64,000 nucleotides of DNA from Oceanospirillaceae bacterium (GCA_002724925.1 PBQA01000013.1:1-64000); one strand, 5' to 3'; shown: positions 18,252 through 28,194, counted from the stretch's first letter. Notes: generated from the letters alone by a model not told the origin. A program made the numbers and translations.

Positions 18252-19607
18252 TTATAAGTAGAAGATGGTTGCCAGGCCGAGAAAAGACAGGAAGCCAATC
18301 ACGTCGGTGACGGTTGTCAGAACTACGCCTCCGGCGAGTGCCGGGTCGATGCCGCGAGCCTTCAGAATCAGTGGCAGTGCGGCCCCTGTGACGGCCGCGA
18401 CCAATAAGTTAATAATGATGGCGGCACCAATGATGGCGGCAATGCCAGGGTCGTTAAACCAGAGCAGGGTGATCACTGCTATAACGGCAGCCCACAATAC
18501 GCCGTTAATTCCGGCGACGATTATTTCCCGGTTAAACAGCCAGCGGAAGTTCGCGCTGGAGAGGTGCCCCAGAGCCTGTCCACGAATGACCAGCGTCAGC
18601 ACCTGACTACCGGCGATGCCACCCATACTTGCAACAATGGGCATCAGTACGGCGAGGGCGACGACCTGTTCGATGGTTTTATCGAACAGGCCAATGACGG
18701 CAGAGGCAGCCAGCGCCGTAAGTAGATTGATGCCCAGCCAGACGGCTCGACGGCGGCTGGTTTTCAGCGCCGGAGCAAAAGTGTCTTCTTCTTCATCCAG
18801 ACCTACCGAACTCATCAGGGAGTGATCCGCGGTTTCCCGGATAACGTCTACCACGTCATCGATGGTGATACGGCCGATGAGTTTGCCGTCGACATCGACA
18901 ACCGGTGCCGATACAAGGTCATGTCGCTCGAACAGTTTAGCGACGTCGGTATCCTGCATCGTTGCAGGAATGACTCGCGCATCAGTCGTCATGACCTCAC
19001 GCACGGTCTGGTTAGGATCACTGACGAGAAGCTTGTTGATGGTCAGGATACCAATAAATTCGTTATTCCGGTTTACGACCAGCAAGTTATCCGTCATTTC
19101 CGGCAGCGTAGGGTGTCGACGGAGGTAACGCATAACGACTTCAAGGCTGATATCAGGACGGATGGTCACCGTATCGGTGTTCATCAGACCACCGGCGCTG
19201 TCCTCTGGGTAGCCCAGTACCTGCTCAAGACGGGTTCGATCCTGATGGTCCATCGCGTCGAGCACTTCTTGAGTAACGCGCTCAGGAAGCTGCTGCAGGA
19301 TGTCGGCGACGTCATCGGCGTCGAGGTCAGAGGTGATGTCGACCAGTTCTTCGGCGCTCAGGTCCGACAGGAATTGTGCCTGCAGGTCTTCGCTAAGGTA
19401 CTGAAGAACCTCGCCCTCAAGCTCTTTGTCGACCAGGTCCCAGAGCACTTTACGTGCTTTGGGCGGTGATGACTCGATCAGGTGAGCAATATCGGCGGGT
19501 GCCAGGCCAGAGTTCAGGATGCGCTGTACTTTATTCAGGGCACCACTTTCCAGGGCAGCATTAAGGCTGTGGAGTTTTGCTTTTGCCTTTTCTGTGTGCT
19601 GAGCCAT
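18252..19607 (-). CDS. mgtE: Magnesium transporter MgtE
   Basis: 451 residues. Domain order is an N-terminal superhelical Mg-sensing domain (to about 130, with DLSAEELVDITSDLDADDVADILQQLP), two CBS domains (about 135-260) and a C-terminal five-helix membrane domain with the pore motif PIVASMGGIAGSQVLTLVIRG. MgtE forms a dimeric Mg2+ channel gated by cytoplasmic Mg2+. It ends 47 bases before yjgA; a shared transcript is possible. Confidence 0.96.
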   Translation of the reverse strand: MAQHTEKAKAKLHSLNAALESGALNKVQRILNSGLAPADIAHLIESSPPKARKVLWDLVDKELEGEVLQYLSEDLQAQFLSDLSAEELVDITSDLDADDVADILQQLPERVTQEVLDAMDHQDRTRLEQVLGYPEDSAGGLMNTDTVTIRPDISLEVVMRYLRRHPTLPEMTDNLLVVNRNNEFIGILTINKLLVSDPNQTVREVMTTDARVIPATMQDTDVAKLFERHDLVSAPVVDVDGKLIGRITIDDVVDVIRETADHSLMSSVGLDEEEDTFAPALKTSRRRAVWLGINLLTALAASAVIGLFDKTIEQVVALAVLMPIVASMGGIAGSQVLTLVIRGQALGHLSSANFRWLFNREIIVAGINGVLWAAVIAVITLLWFNDPGIAAIIGAAIIINLLVAAVTGAALPLILKARGIDPALAGGVVLTTVTDVIGFLSFLGLATIFYL

Positions 19608-19736
19608 GGCCGGAATCCGGAGTAAAACGGGTTTACTGATTCTAGCCTGATTGCCGGATTGATACCACGAAAGTACTCGCAGTTTTGGGCCTAATCAGCT
19701 GTTTTCGCGGGGATTATCGCTAAATTTCCCGGAGGG

Positions 19737-20006
19737 CTATTCTTCTTCGTCGAAGCGCCGCTCAATGAGGTCGGTGATGGCGTCGACCGCAGCTTCTTCA
19801 TCGCTGCCTTCGGCCGTCAGAATCAGTTCAGTGCCTTTGCTGGCAGCCAGCATCATGACGGACATAATGCTTTTGCAGTCGACCATACGCCCGTCCTGGC
19901 CAATCTTAAGCTGGCTGGAGAATGCTGACGCAGTAGATACCAGTTTGGCCGCTGCGCGGGCATGCAGGCCGAGTTTATTTATTATAAGAACGTTTTTCTG
20001 GATCAT
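19737..20006 (-). CDS. ptsO: Nitrogen-PTS phosphocarrier protein NPr
   Basis: 89 residues, HPr family. The phosphorylated His15 is in NKLGLHARAAAKLV, and the serine region is CKSIMSVMMLAAS. NPr accepts phosphate from EI-Ntr and passes it to EIIA-Ntr (PtsN). It begins 12 bases after rapZ in the rpoN-hpf-ptsN-rapZ-ptsO run. Genes for EI-Ntr (ptsP) are not in the window. Confidence 0.96.
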   Translation of the reverse strand: MIQKNVLIINKLGLHARAAAKLVSTASAFSSQLKIGQDGRMVDCKSIMSVMMLAASKGTELILTAEGSDEEAAVDAITDLIERRFDEEE

Positions 20007-20018
20007 ACGGTGTCCGGA

Positions 20019-20894
20019 TTATGGAGTAGGCAGGTTCGCTGCTCGTGCGAGTTCACGATGACGCACCTGGACGTTCGGGTATTTCATTCGGTATTCGGTG
20101 GCGAGTTGCTCAGCCAGATAAACGGATCTGTGCTGACCGCCGGTGCAACCAATGGCGATCGTCATATAGCTGCGGTTAGCTTCGATCAGACGGTCAGTCC
20201 ATTGCCCCAGAAAATCGCTGATCGATTTTCGCATTTCACCGACGACGTCATAGCTGTTCAGGAATAATTGTACTTCGCTGTCGAGGCCTGTGAGCTTGCG
20301 CAGGTCTTCACTCCAGTACGGATTGGGCAGATGGCGCACATCGAACACGTAGTCTGCGTCGGTGGGGATACCATGCTTAAATCCGAACGATTCAAATAAT
20401 ATCGACATTTCACCGTTGGGGCGGTCTGCAACCCGCAGGCGAATCATGCTGCGCAACTCGTGAACTGACATGTGCGTTGTATCTAATGTCAGATCCGCCA
20501 TGTTGGCGAGCGGATCAAGGAGGTCTTTCTCCTGATCGATGGCTTCTGCCAGTGACAGCTCGTGGGTTGTCAGCGGGTGCTTGCGTCGTGTCGCACTGAA
20601 TCGCTGTAGCAGAACTTTTTCAGAGGCGTCGAGATAAACCACATCAAGCTGATAGTGATCATTAGGCAGGTCGAGCAGTAGCTTCTCTATCGGCTCTTCT
20701 GTGGCCGAGAGATTGCGAGCATCAATACTGACCGCAACCCGGGTCAGCTTGTCATTGGCGTCAGCCTGACTGGCAAGGGCAGGCAGTAGCCCGATGGGCA
20801 GGTTGTCGATGCAATAGAATCCAAGATCTTCGAGCACGTGCAGCGCACTCGACTTCCCCGATCCTGATCTTCCGCTGATGACTACCAGGCGCAT
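20019..20894 (-). CDS. rapZ: RNase adapter protein RapZ
   Basis: 291 residues. The N-terminal P-loop is at residues 8-15 (GRSGSGKS); the C-terminal domain carries the conserved HGIPTDADYVFDVRHLPNP and GCTGGQHRSVYLAE patterns that bind RNA and GlcN6P. In E. coli RapZ delivers the small RNA GlmZ to RNase E and senses glucosamine-6-phosphate. It sits between ptsN (17 bases) and ptsO. Confidence 0.97.
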   Translation of the reverse strand: MRLVVISGRSGSGKSSALHVLEDLGFYCIDNLPIGLLPALASQADANDKLTRVAVSIDARNLSATEEPIEKLLLDLPNDHYQLDVVYLDASEKVLLQRFSATRRKHPLTTHELSLAEAIDQEKDLLDPLANMADLTLDTTHMSVHELRSMIRLRVADRPNGEMSILFESFGFKHGIPTDADYVFDVRHLPNPYWSEDLRKLTGLDSEVQLFLNSYDVVGEMRKSISDFLGQWTDRLIEANRSYMTIAIGCTGGQHRSVYLAEQLATEYRMKYPNVQVRHRELARAANLPTP

Positions 20895-20911
20895 ATTCGA
20901 CTCCGTGATTA

Positions 20912-21370
20912 CTACCGCTCTGCGATCGCTCGCTGGAAAAGACGTTTGGCGTCTGGCGCGTTGCGCAAAGCTTCGCGATATTCCGCCTGATTAAAGTTAC
21001 TGGCGAGTGTCGCCAGTATCTGAAGGTGTTCGTCGGTTGCTTCCTCGGGGACTAACAAAGCAAATACGAGGTCGACCGGATTACCATCGATAGAATCATA
21101 GTCTATCGGGGTATTTAATCTCAGAAGAACGCCCAGCGCTTTCTGGCACTGCAACAACCGGCAGTGCGGGATGGCAATACCTTCTCCTATCCCTGTGCTT
21201 CCCATGCGCTCGCGTGCTAACAGGCGTTCGTAGATATCGTCTGCGGAGGCATCGCCGATTTCTTCAGCAACCAGAGATGAAAGTTGTTCTAACAGTTTTT
21301 TCTTACTGGAAACGGTCACGTCAATGACGGACCGTTCCGGTGTGAGGATATCCTCAATACTCAAAGACAT
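20912..21370 (-). CDS. ptsN: Nitrogen-PTS EIIA component PtsN
   Basis: 152 residues, EIIA fructose/mannitol family. The phosphorylation histidine is His69 in GEGIAIPHCRL. The family pattern DLVFALLVPEEATDEHLQILA is present. PtsN does not transport sugar; phosphorylation tunes potassium transport, sensor kinases and nitrogen-linked control. It lies three bases after hpf. Confidence 0.97.
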   Translation of the reverse strand: MSLSIEDILTPERSVIDVTVSSKKKLLEQLSSLVAEEIGDASADDIYERLLARERMGSTGIGEGIAIPHCRLLQCQKALGVLLRLNTPIDYDSIDGNPVDLVFALLVPEEATDEHLQILATLASNFNQAEYREALRNAPDAKRLFQRAIAER

Positions 21371-21373
21371 GCT

Positions 21374-21676
21374 TCAGCCTTGACCGTGTTGGCGCGCGAC
21401 CTGCTTCTCTTTGTGCTTAAGAACCTGACGGTCCAGTTTGTCGACCATCTGATCAATGGCGGTGTACATGTCTTCGTTTTCTGCTTTCGCGTGCAGGTCG
21501 TGACCTGTGATGTGTATCGTCCCTTCGGCCGTCTGGCGATCTTTAACGACGGTCAACGTGATCTGACCTGTGGTGATGCTGTCGCTATGGCGCGTAAGCT
21601 TCGACATTTTATCTTCAACGTGCGCCTGCATCGCTTCCGTTACTTCTACATGATGACCACTGATATTGATTTGCAT
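21374..21676 (-). CDS. hpf: Short ribosome hibernation promoting factor
   Basis: 100 residues, the short HPF/YfiA form without the C-terminal dimerisation domain of long HPF. It has the pattern ISGHHVEVTEAMQAHVEDKMSKL and the basic helix region KLDRQVLKHKEK. It binds the 30S decoding and tRNA sites and helps form inactive 100S ribosomes in stationary phase. Position after rpoN is conserved. Confidence 0.95.
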   Translation of the reverse strand: MQINISGHHVEVTEAMQAHVEDKMSKLTRHSDSITTGQITLTVVKDRQTAEGTIHITGHDLHAKAENEDMYTAIDQMVDKLDRQVLKHKEKQVARQHGQG

Positions 21677-21740
21677 GCCAAGTCTCCTGTGTCGCTGGCG
21701 GTAGGTGAATCAGAATCTGTTCACATTGATATAACAGACT

Positions 21741-23303
21741 CTAAATCAACTGCTTACGTTCATTCGATGGTGGTATCAGCATAGCCTCGCGGTATTTCGC
21801 TACCGTGCGCCGTGCCACTTTGATGCCCTTTTCACCGAGCATCGTTGCTATCTTGTTGTCACTGAGTGGCTTACGCGTGTTTTCGTCCGCGATCAGTTTC
21901 TTGATCATCGCCCGGATAGCCGTCGATGAACACTCTCCGCCGCTGTCGGTGCTGACGTGGCTGGAGAAAAAGTATTTAAGCTCAAAAATCCCACGTGGGG
22001 TATGCATGTATTTCTGGGTGGTTACCCGAGAGATCGTCGACTCATGCATACCTACGGCTTCGGCGATGTCATGGAGCACAAGTGGCTTCATGCCTTCATC
22101 ACCTTCTTCAAAGAAGTCTATCTGGAATTCAACAATTTTGGTTGCGACTTTGAGCAGAGTGTCATTGCGACTTTGCAGACTTTTAATAAACCAGCGTGCT
22201 TCCTGCAGGTGATCTTTGAGGAAGGTATTGTCAGCACTGCTGTCTGAGCGGCGAATCAGTGATGCGTAGTCGGCATTCACCCGCAGCTTGGGCGCAATCT
22301 CTGGATTCAGCTCAACACGCCACTCGTCTCTGATCTGGCGGACGATGACGTCTGGAATAACGTACTCGGATTCTTCTGAGGCAATGCCTGCACCCGGCTT
22401 CGGGTTAAGCTCTTTGATCAGTCGCATGACTGACTTGAGGTCATCTTCCTTCAATTTTGTGCGGCGCATCAGTGACTGATAGTCGCGACTACCGAGCAGG
22501 TCAATGTGATCACGTATGATCAGCTGCGCTTCGGTGAGCCAGGGGGTGCCCTGAGGCAGTTGATGCAGTTGCAGAAGCAGGCATTCGCGCAGGTCGCGGC
22601 AGAAAACACCCGCCGGATCAAACTGCTGAAGGCGATGCAGAACCGCCATAACTTCTTCTTCTTCGATTTCCAGCGATGGGTCCATCGCTTCAATGACGTC
22701 TTCAACGGTGGTGTGCAGATACCCATCGTCGTCTACGCCATCGATCAGCATGGTAGCGACTTCGCGGTCAGCGTCTGACATGGGCGTCAGGTTGAGCTGC
22801 CAGAGCAGGTGGTCCTGCAGGTTGTCGCTGGTTGCATAGCGCGAGTCGTAGTCGAAGTCTTCGTCAGCGGGGCCGGAGCTGGAGGCAACGCCAGCACTCA
22901 CCTGATAGGTATCTTCCCACTGGCTGTCTACCGGGAGGTCATCAGGCAGTTTTTCGCTCGACCATTGCTCGTCGAGAGACTCCTGTCCACTCTGGTCGTC
23001 GTAGGAGTTATCTTCGTATGAGTTGTCGTAATCCTGATTGTCAGAGGAGGCTTCTCGGCTGTCTCTGTCGTTGTTGTCTGAATCAGAATTGCGGGAATCG
23101 TTATCGGACTCGTTGCCGGAGTCGTTGCCGGAGTCGCTGTTGTCATCAAACTCTTCGCTTTCCAGCATCGGGTTAGAATCCAGCGCTTCCTGAATTTCCT
23201 GTTGCAGGTCCAGTGTGGATAACTGGAGGAGGCGGATGGCCTGTTGCAGCTGGGGCGTCATCGTCAGCTGCTGGCCCATCTTAATCTGAAGGGATGTCTT
23301 CAT
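21741..23303 (-). CDS. rpoN: RNA polymerase sigma-54 factor RpoN
   Basis: 520 residues. Region I is the Gln/Leu-rich start ([19 protein letters not shown]), region II is a long acidic Ser/Asp/Asn tract (about residues 50-100), the core-binding domain follows, and the C-terminus has the HTH and the RpoN box [10 protein letters not shown]. Sigma-54 directs transcription from -24/-12 promoters with enhancer-binding proteins; one such promoter is at 17484-17499. Region II is unusually rich in alternating S/D/N. It follows lptB with a 144-base gap. Confidence 0.98.
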   Translation of the reverse strand: MKTSLQIKMGQQLTMTPQLQQAIRLLQLSTLDLQQEIQEALDSNPMLESEEFDDNSDSGNDSGNESDNDSRNSDSDNNDRDSREASSDNQDYDNSYEDNSYDDQSGQESLDEQWSSEKLPDDLPVDSQWEDTYQVSAGVASSSGPADEDFDYDSRYATSDNLQDHLLWQLNLTPMSDADREVATMLIDGVDDDGYLHTTVEDVIEAMDPSLEIEEEEVMAVLHRLQQFDPAGVFCRDLRECLLLQLHQLPQGTPWLTEAQLIIRDHIDLLGSRDYQSLMRRTKLKEDDLKSVMRLIKELNPKPGAGIASEESEYVIPDVIVRQIRDEWRVELNPEIAPKLRVNADYASLIRRSDSSADNTFLKDHLQEARWFIKSLQSRNDTLLKVATKIVEFQIDFFEEGDEGMKPLVLHDIAEAVGMHESTISRVTTQKYMHTPRGIFELKYFFSSHVSTDSGGECSSTAIRAMIKKLIADENTRKPLSDNKIATMLGEKGIKVARRTVAKYREAMLIPPSNERKQLI

Positions 23304-23360
23304 ATAACTCGGTATTTACGACCTGAAAATCGAACCATCTTTTTGTTTGATGTACTTAGC

Positions 23361-23366
23361 ATTATA
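23361..23366 (-). promoter_or_regulatory. Candidate -10 element for rpoN
   Basis: TATAAT on the minus strand, in the lptB-rpoN gap 57 bases before the rpoN start. The -35 region at a 16-18 base spacing is a poor match, so this rests on the -10 alone. Confidence 0.35.
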
Positions 23367-23447
23367 GGCAAAGTCCTTGTGTATGGAACCTATTTTGCTT
23401 ACCAGAGTAAATAGATAACTCTACAGTACGTGACATCGGTCTGAGTT

Positions 23448-24173
23448 TCAAAGACGGAAGTCGTCGCCGAGGTAGACTTCGCGTACCTGTTCGTTCGCCA
23501 GCACATCTTCAGCGGTGCCTTCGGCGATGATATGCCCGCCTCCAACGATAAAGGCTTTCTCGCAAATTGCGAGGGTTTCACGCACGTTGTGGTCAGTAAT
23601 GAGAACGCCGATGCCCCGGGCTTTTAGCTGTCGGATGATATCCATAATGTCAGACACTGAGATCGGGTCGACCCCGGCGAATGGCTCGTCGAGCAGAATG
23701 AATGAGGGCTCGGCAGCCAGTGCCCGAGCTATCTCGACGCGGCGGCGTTCACCGCCGGACAGTGCCATACCCGCGCTGTCGCGAATGTGCTGAATATGGA
23801 ACTCGTTCAGCAGCTGCTCCAGTTGCTCATTGCGCTGCTGTCGATTCAGGTCGTTGCGGGTCTCAAGGATTGCCATGATGTTGTCGGCAACGCTGAGTTT
23901 GCGGAAAATAGAGGCTTCCTGTGGCAGATAGCCTATGCCCTTGCGGGCGCGGCCATGCATCGGCAGGTGGCTGATGTCTTCATCATCGATCATGATGCGT
24001 CCACGATCAGCCTGCACCAGATTAACGATCATGTAAAAACAGGTTGTTTTACCTGCGCCATTGGGGCCCAGCAAACCAACGATCTGACCGCTTTCTACGC
24101 GGATAGACACATCTTTAACGACTTCACGGCCGCCGTAACTTTTGGCCAGATGTTCTGCCTTCAGTGTTTTCAT
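23448..24173 (-). CDS. lptB: LPS export ABC transporter ATPase LptB
   Basis: 241 residues. Walker [10 protein letters not shown] at about 35-43, signature [16 protein letters not shown], Walker [14 protein letters not shown] and the H-loop ITDHNVRET are intact. LptB dimers drive LptFG, which extract LPS from the inner membrane to the LptC-LptA bridge. It overlaps lptA by four bases. lptF/G are not in the window. Confidence 0.97.
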   Translation of the reverse strand: MKTLKAEHLAKSYGGREVVKDVSIRVESGQIVGLLGPNGAGKTTCFYMIVNLVQADRGRIMIDDEDISHLPMHGRARKGIGYLPQEASIFRKLSVADNIMAILETRNDLNRQQRNEQLEQLLNEFHIQHIRDSAGMALSGGERRRVEIARALAAEPSFILLDEPFAGVDPISVSDIMDIIRQLKARGIGVLITDHNVRETLAICEKAFIVGGGHIIAEGTAEDVLANEQVREVYLGDDFRL

Positions 24174-24742
24174 TCTGTCGCTGCTTCCGGAGATTCTGTC
24201 GAGTCAGGTTCTGAGTCAGATTCAGGTTTGGGCGGCTGGATAACGACTTTGATCCGGCCGGAGTCTTCGTCGGTACTGTCGGTCGACGACTCGGCGATGT
24301 TGCCATCTGCACGTACGGTCTCTGTTGCCATATCATAGGTGATGCGTTCACCACTGAAGATGTTGCCTTCCTGTTCCAGTTCGGCATCGCCAGTGATAAT
24401 GATGCGGCGCTCGCTGGTGTAATAATCGATGCGATTGCCCAGTGCGGTGGTCAGTGGTTTGCCGACTTCGATCTGCTGTTGATAGCGGGCACGATCGCCT
24501 TCTGCTACGGCTTTTTCAAGAGTGTCACCGTTACGCAGAATCATCAGACGGTCGGCTTCGATTTTCAGAGTGCCCTGAGTGAGGACAACGTTTCCTTCGT
24601 AGACGACGGTACCCGCGCGTCGGTCGATTTCTGCAGAGTCTGACAGAATCGTCATTTCTTTCTGCCAGTCATCCGGCAGTGCGACAGCGTAGCTAGCAAT
24701 CACTGACAGCGAGATCACGGCCAGTTTATTGAACAGGTTCAT
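24170..24742 (-). CDS. lptA: LPS transport periplasmic protein LptA
   Basis: 190 residues with a signal peptide ([15 protein letters not shown], cleavage near residue 21) and an OstA-like beta-jellyroll ([27 protein letters not shown] style repeats). LptA forms the periplasmic bridge that carries LPS to LptD. The C-terminal ~30 residues are rich in Pro, Ser, Glu and Asp, an extension beyond the usual fold. It overlaps lptC by 17 bases. Confidence 0.95.
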   Translation of the reverse strand: MNLFNKLAVISLSVIASYAVALPDDWQKEMTILSDSAEIDRRAGTVVYEGNVVLTQGTLKIEADRLMILRNGDTLEKAVAEGDRARYQQQIEVGKPLTTALGNRIDYYTSERRIIITGDAELEQEGNIFSGERITYDMATETVRADGNIAESSTDSTDEDSGRIKVVIQPPKPESDSEPDSTESPEAATE

Positions 24743-25277
24743 AAGTCGTGCGGACTCCTGTTTTCAGTTCGAGGCGCTGACGACTGGCGTCAAACATCAT
24801 TCCGGTGCCGGTCATGCGGCTATTTTCGCCCGTCATCGTGACCAACTCGTCGGTCTCGGCGATTTTCTTATCAATATGATAGGTCAGTCTCGAGGTTTCA
24901 AGGCGCATCGGGTCGCTACTGTCGAGGGGCCTGATCAGTATGTTGCCAGATAATTTCAGCGCTTGATCGTTGCCACGCATCACTCCTTCATCGGCGGTCA
25001 GTACCCAGTCGTCTTTTGAGCTGACCAGAAGGCGAGGTTCACTGAAAACGGTGAGGTCGCCCTCGGGAAAATGCTCTGATTTTGCGGCGTAAAAAGTGTC
25101 GGCCAGTGAGCCGTCTTTTTCATAGCGGCGACTGAACAGAACTTCACCATAATAATCTGGTTCACGAACAGCCTGTTCTGTCGTTTGCCCGGTAATATCA
25201 CGGGTGTAGCGATCTACTGCCAGAAAGGCAACGCCAAAAAATGCGGTAACTAGCAGCAGTAGATAGCGCTTACGCAT
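24726..25277 (-). CDS. lptC: LPS export protein LptC
   Basis: 183 residues with an N-terminal membrane anchor (YLLLLVTAFFGVAFLAV) and a periplasmic jellyroll; the pattern FYAAKSEHFPEGDLTVFSEPRL fits LptC. LptC receives LPS from LptFG and hands it to LptA. Its start overlaps the stop of kdsD by one base; the usual kdsC gene between them is missing. Confidence 0.93.
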   Translation of the reverse strand: MRKRYLLLLVTAFFGVAFLAVDRYTRDITGQTTEQAVREPDYYGEVLFSRRYEKDGSLADTFYAAKSEHFPEGDLTVFSEPRLLVSSKDDWVLTADEGVMRGNDQALKLSGNILIRPLDSSDPMRLETSRLTYHIDKKIAETDELVTMTGENSRMTGTGMMFDASRQRLELKTGVRTTYEPVQ

Positions 25278-26254
25278 CAGATAACGCCTGCTCGCAGAAG
25301 GTCGTGCATGTTAATAACACCGACGGTGCGGCCTTCGTCCTGCACGACGAGCGCGTTGATCTTGCCGTCTTCCATGATTTTCAGGGCTTCCGCAGCCAGC
25401 ATGCCCGGCGAGGTTGTCTTACATTCAGCCGTCATGACATCTTTGATGGTGGCGTTGCGGATATCGACACCGTGATCGATGGCACGGCGAAGGTCACCGT
25501 CGGTAAAGATACCGGCGAGTTTACCGTCGGAGCCTGCGACTGTGGTCATGCCTAACCCTTTCGAGGTAGCGATCAGCAGCGCTTCTGGCAAAGATGTCTC
25601 GGGAGACACAACCGGAATCTGGTCGCCGCTGTGCATGATGTTTTCAACTTTAAGGAGCAGGCGACGCCCGAGGCTGCCGCCCGGATGAGAGAACGCGAAA
25701 TCTTCGGCGGTAAAGCCTTTGGCTTCGAGCAGCGCGATCGCCAGTGCATCACCCATAACCAGCGCACACGTGGTTGATGATGTCGGTGCCAGATCAAGAG
25801 GGCAGGCCTCCTGATCGACACCCGCATAAAGATGGCTGTCGGCTGCTTTTGCCAGTGTCGATTCTTTATTCCCTGTCATGCTGATCAGCTGGGTGCCTTG
25901 ACGCTTCAGCAGTGGTAACAGACTGGTGACCTCGCTGGTTTCACCGGAGTTCGATAACGCAATCACAACATCAGCAGCCGTGATCATACCCATGTCACCG
26001 TGGCTGGCCTCACCCGGGTGAACGAAAAAAGCCGGGGTGCCCGTACTGGCCAGAGTTGCCGCCATTTTGTTACCGACGTGCCCTGATTTACCCATGCCGG
26101 TAACCACCACGCGACCACGGCACTGAATAATTATCTGGCAGGCGCGGGTGAAATTGTCATCCAGGTGGTTGTTCAGTAAACCGACCGCTTCCTGTTCGAG
26201 TTTTACAGTGCGGCGGGCAGAGTCGATAAAATTAAACGTTGTTGATTCAGTCAT
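25277..26254 (-). CDS. kdsD: Arabinose-5-phosphate isomerase KdsD
   Basis: 325 residues. An SIS domain (about 40-175; VVTGMGKSGHVGNKMAATLAS, LSNSGETSEV) is followed by two CBS domains (about 205-325). It interconverts ribulose-5-phosphate and arabinose-5-phosphate, the first step of Kdo synthesis. It overlaps yrbG by four bases and lptC by one. Confidence 0.96.
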   Translation of the reverse strand: MTESTTFNFIDSARRTVKLEQEAVGLLNNHLDDNFTRACQIIIQCRGRVVVTGMGKSGHVGNKMAATLASTGTPAFFVHPGEASHGDMGMITAADVVIALSNSGETSEVTSLLPLLKRQGTQLISMTGNKESTLAKAADSHLYAGVDQEACPLDLAPTSSTTCALVMGDALAIALLEAKGFTAEDFAFSHPGGSLGRRLLLKVENIMHSGDQIPVVSPETSLPEALLIATSKGLGMTTVAGSDGKLAGIFTDGDLRRAIDHGVDIRNATIKDVMTAECKTTSPGMLAAEALKIMEDGKINALVVQDEGRTVGVINMHDLLRAGVI

Positions 26255-27213
26255 GCTTGGTTTGCCAGAAATAAGGTGAACATGTAGCCGAGGTAACCGG
26301 CGGTAAGAATGATGCCCGGAATGCGCCCCAGTGTCCCTCTGCGATAACAGATAACGAAAAACAGCAGCAGGGCAAAGGTGGCGCCAGCCATCACTATGTA
26401 GTCACGGTAAAGTGCCATTGGTTCAACGGCGGTGACCGCCAGAATTCCCGGGATAGGCATTACTGCGAGCAGATTGAAAATATTCGAGCCAATGACATTG
26501 CCAATGGCAATGTCGTGGTGACCTTTCAGAGCGCTGGCGACGGACGCAGCTAGCTCCGGCAGGCTGGTGCCAATCGCAATAATCGTCAGGCCGATCACCA
26601 GGTCAGACACTCCAAAGGCTGTTGCGATACCTGTTGCGCCCCAGACCAGTGCTTTTGAACTGGCCATCAGGGTGATCAGACCGACGACCAGCCAGAACAC
26701 GGCTTTGCCGGTAGGTGTGCTTTCGATTTCGGCCGCTTCGTCTTCGTCAATCACCGATTCGCCGCTATCAGACGATTGCTGGAACATAAGGAACAGGGCG
26801 AATACCAAAGCAGCGATCAGTATCAGGGCGTCTACCAGATTCAGCTCAAGATCGATCAGTACGACACCTGCGAGCAGGGTGATCATCATCAGCAGAGGGA
26901 GTTCTTTTTTCAGCAAGCCCTTCTGCAATGGAATAGGCGCGACAAGGGCCGTGATACCAAGTACCAGTGCAATGTTGGTGATGTTAGAGCCAATAGCATT
27001 ACCGATGGCCAGGTTACCCGCTCCGTCGATGGAGGCCATCGCCGAAACAAACATCTCTGGCGCGGACGTGCCGATGGAAACAATCGTCAGGCCAACGAGC
27101 ATTTGAGACATGCCCAGATGACGTGCAGTCGCCGCAGCACCGATAACAAATTTGTCAGCACTCCAGACAAGTAAAATCAGGCCAACGAGGATTGCGCCTA
27201 TTTCGGGATACAT
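26251..27213 (-). CDS. yrbG: Calcium/sodium antiporter, YrbG/CaCA family
   Basis: 320 residues and about ten membrane segments in two inverted halves, each with the CaCA alpha-repeat: TIVSIGTSAPEMFVSA with GNAIGSNITNIAL, and TIIAIGTSLPELAASV with GNVIGSNIFNLL. An acidic loop (VIDEDEAAEIES) lies between the halves. Family members exchange Ca2+ for Na+ or H+. It is the first gene of the yrbG-kdsD-lptC-lptA-lptB run and is divergent from mlaF, as in E. coli. Confidence 0.93.
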   Translation of the reverse strand: MYPEIGAILVGLILLVWSADKFVIGAAATARHLGMSQMLVGLTIVSIGTSAPEMFVSAMASIDGAGNLAIGNAIGSNITNIALVLGITALVAPIPLQKGLLKKELPLLMMITLLAGVVLIDLELNLVDALILIAALVFALFLMFQQSSDSGESVIDEDEAAEIESTPTGKAVFWLVVGLITLMASSKALVWGATGIATAFGVSDLVIGLTIIAIGTSLPELAASVASALKGHHDIAIGNVIGSNIFNLLAVMPIPGILAVTAVEPMALYRDYIVMAGATFALLLFFVICYRRGTLGRIPGIILTAGYLGYMFTLFLANQA

Positions 27214-27313
27214 AGCAAAAGATCACGCTCAGGAAATTAAGCCGCTCATTGTACCGGAGCGGGGAATCGGCGCAATTGCAACAGGATGTTCCGTCTACCG
27301 TGCGGAATTGCCG

Positions 27314-27342
27314 TTGGTATGCCCTGAACAATCCGATATGCT
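27314..27342 (+). promoter_or_regulatory. Candidate sigma-70 promoter of the mla operon
   Basis: -35 TTGGTA (27314-27319), 17-base spacer, -10 TATGCT (27337-27342), 39 bases before mlaF in the yrbG-mlaF divergent gap. Confidence 0.45.
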
Positions 27343-27381
27343 AGCGGTCAGTTAAAGTACAGGGTAAATACAGGTCACCTG

Positions 27382-28194
27382 ATGTCTGACAATAACAACC
27401 ACGTCGAAGTTAAGGATGTCACCTTTTATCGTGGTAAAAGAAAGATCTACGACGGTCTCAATGTTGCCTTCCCGCGCGGTAAAATTACCGCAATCATGGG
27501 GCCGAGCGGCACAGGGAAGACAACGCTCTTGCGCATGATCGGTGGCCAGCTCAAGGCGGACTCTGGCGAGGTGCTGGTGGATGGCAGCAATGTCGGCACC
27601 ATGAGTCGTGGAGATCTGTTCGAGCTGCGTAAAAATAAAATGGGCATGCTGTTCCAGACCAGTGGTTTGTTTACGGATCTCAATGTCTTTGACAATGTCG
27701 CTTTCCCGCTGCGTACCCACACCGATCTTCCGGACGACATGATCCGTGATCTGGTGCTGATGAAACTCGAAGCGGTGGGCCTTCGCGGTGCGCGTGATCT
27801 GTTTCCTGCGGAACTGTCCGGTGGCATGGTGCGCCGTGTTGCGTTAGCGCGCTCTATCGCCATGGACCCTGAACTCATTATGTATGACGAGCCGTTTACC
27901 GGGCTCGATCCTATTTCTATGGGGATGATTCTGCGCCTGATCCGAGGTTTAAATGAAGCGCTCGGTCTGACCAGCTTGCTGGTGTCTCACGATGTGGAAG
28001 AATCCTGTCAGATTGCTGATTACCTTTGCATCGTTTCAGGCGGAAAAGTGATTGGCTTCGGTACACCAGACGAACTCCGAAATGGCGACAACGCTGAAGT
28101 ACGGCAGTTTCTTAACGGTGATCCTGATGGCCCTGTACCCTTCCATTATCCGGCCGATGACTATCGCGCTGATTTATTTGCGGGAGAGGCGTAA
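27382..28194 (+). CDS. mlaF: Mla phospholipid ABC transporter ATPase MlaF
   Basis: 270 residues. Walker A MGPSGTGKTTLL, signature ELSGGMVRRVALARS (the LSGGM variant typical of MlaF), Walker B LIMYDEPFTGLDP and H-loop LVSHDVEE are intact. MlaF powers the MlaFEDB complex, which moves phospholipids between the inner membrane and MlaC. Its last base overlaps the mlaE start codon (TAATG). Confidence 0.97.
   Translation: MSDNNNHVEVKDVTFYRGKRKIYDGLNVAFPRGKITAIMGPSGTGKTTLLRMIGGQLKADSGEVLVDGSNVGTMSRGDLFELRKNKMGMLFQTSGLFTDLNVFDNVAFPLRTHTDLPDDMIRDLVLMKLEAVGLRGARDLFPAELSGGMVRRVALARSIAMDPELIMYDEPFTGLDPISMGMILRLIRGLNEALGLTSLLVSHDVEESCQIADYLCIVSGGKVIGFGTPDELRNGDNAEVRQFLNGDPDGPVPFHYPADDYRADLFAGEA

Noticed and set aside
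18822-19469. 215-residue frame antisense to mgtE
   Set aside because: Lies wholly inside the well-supported mgtE gene; mirror-frame artefact.
22990-23160. Frameshift or assembly artefact in rpoN acidic tract
   Set aside because: The frame stays open and region I, core-binding and RpoN box are all in register, so it is a natural low-complexity region.
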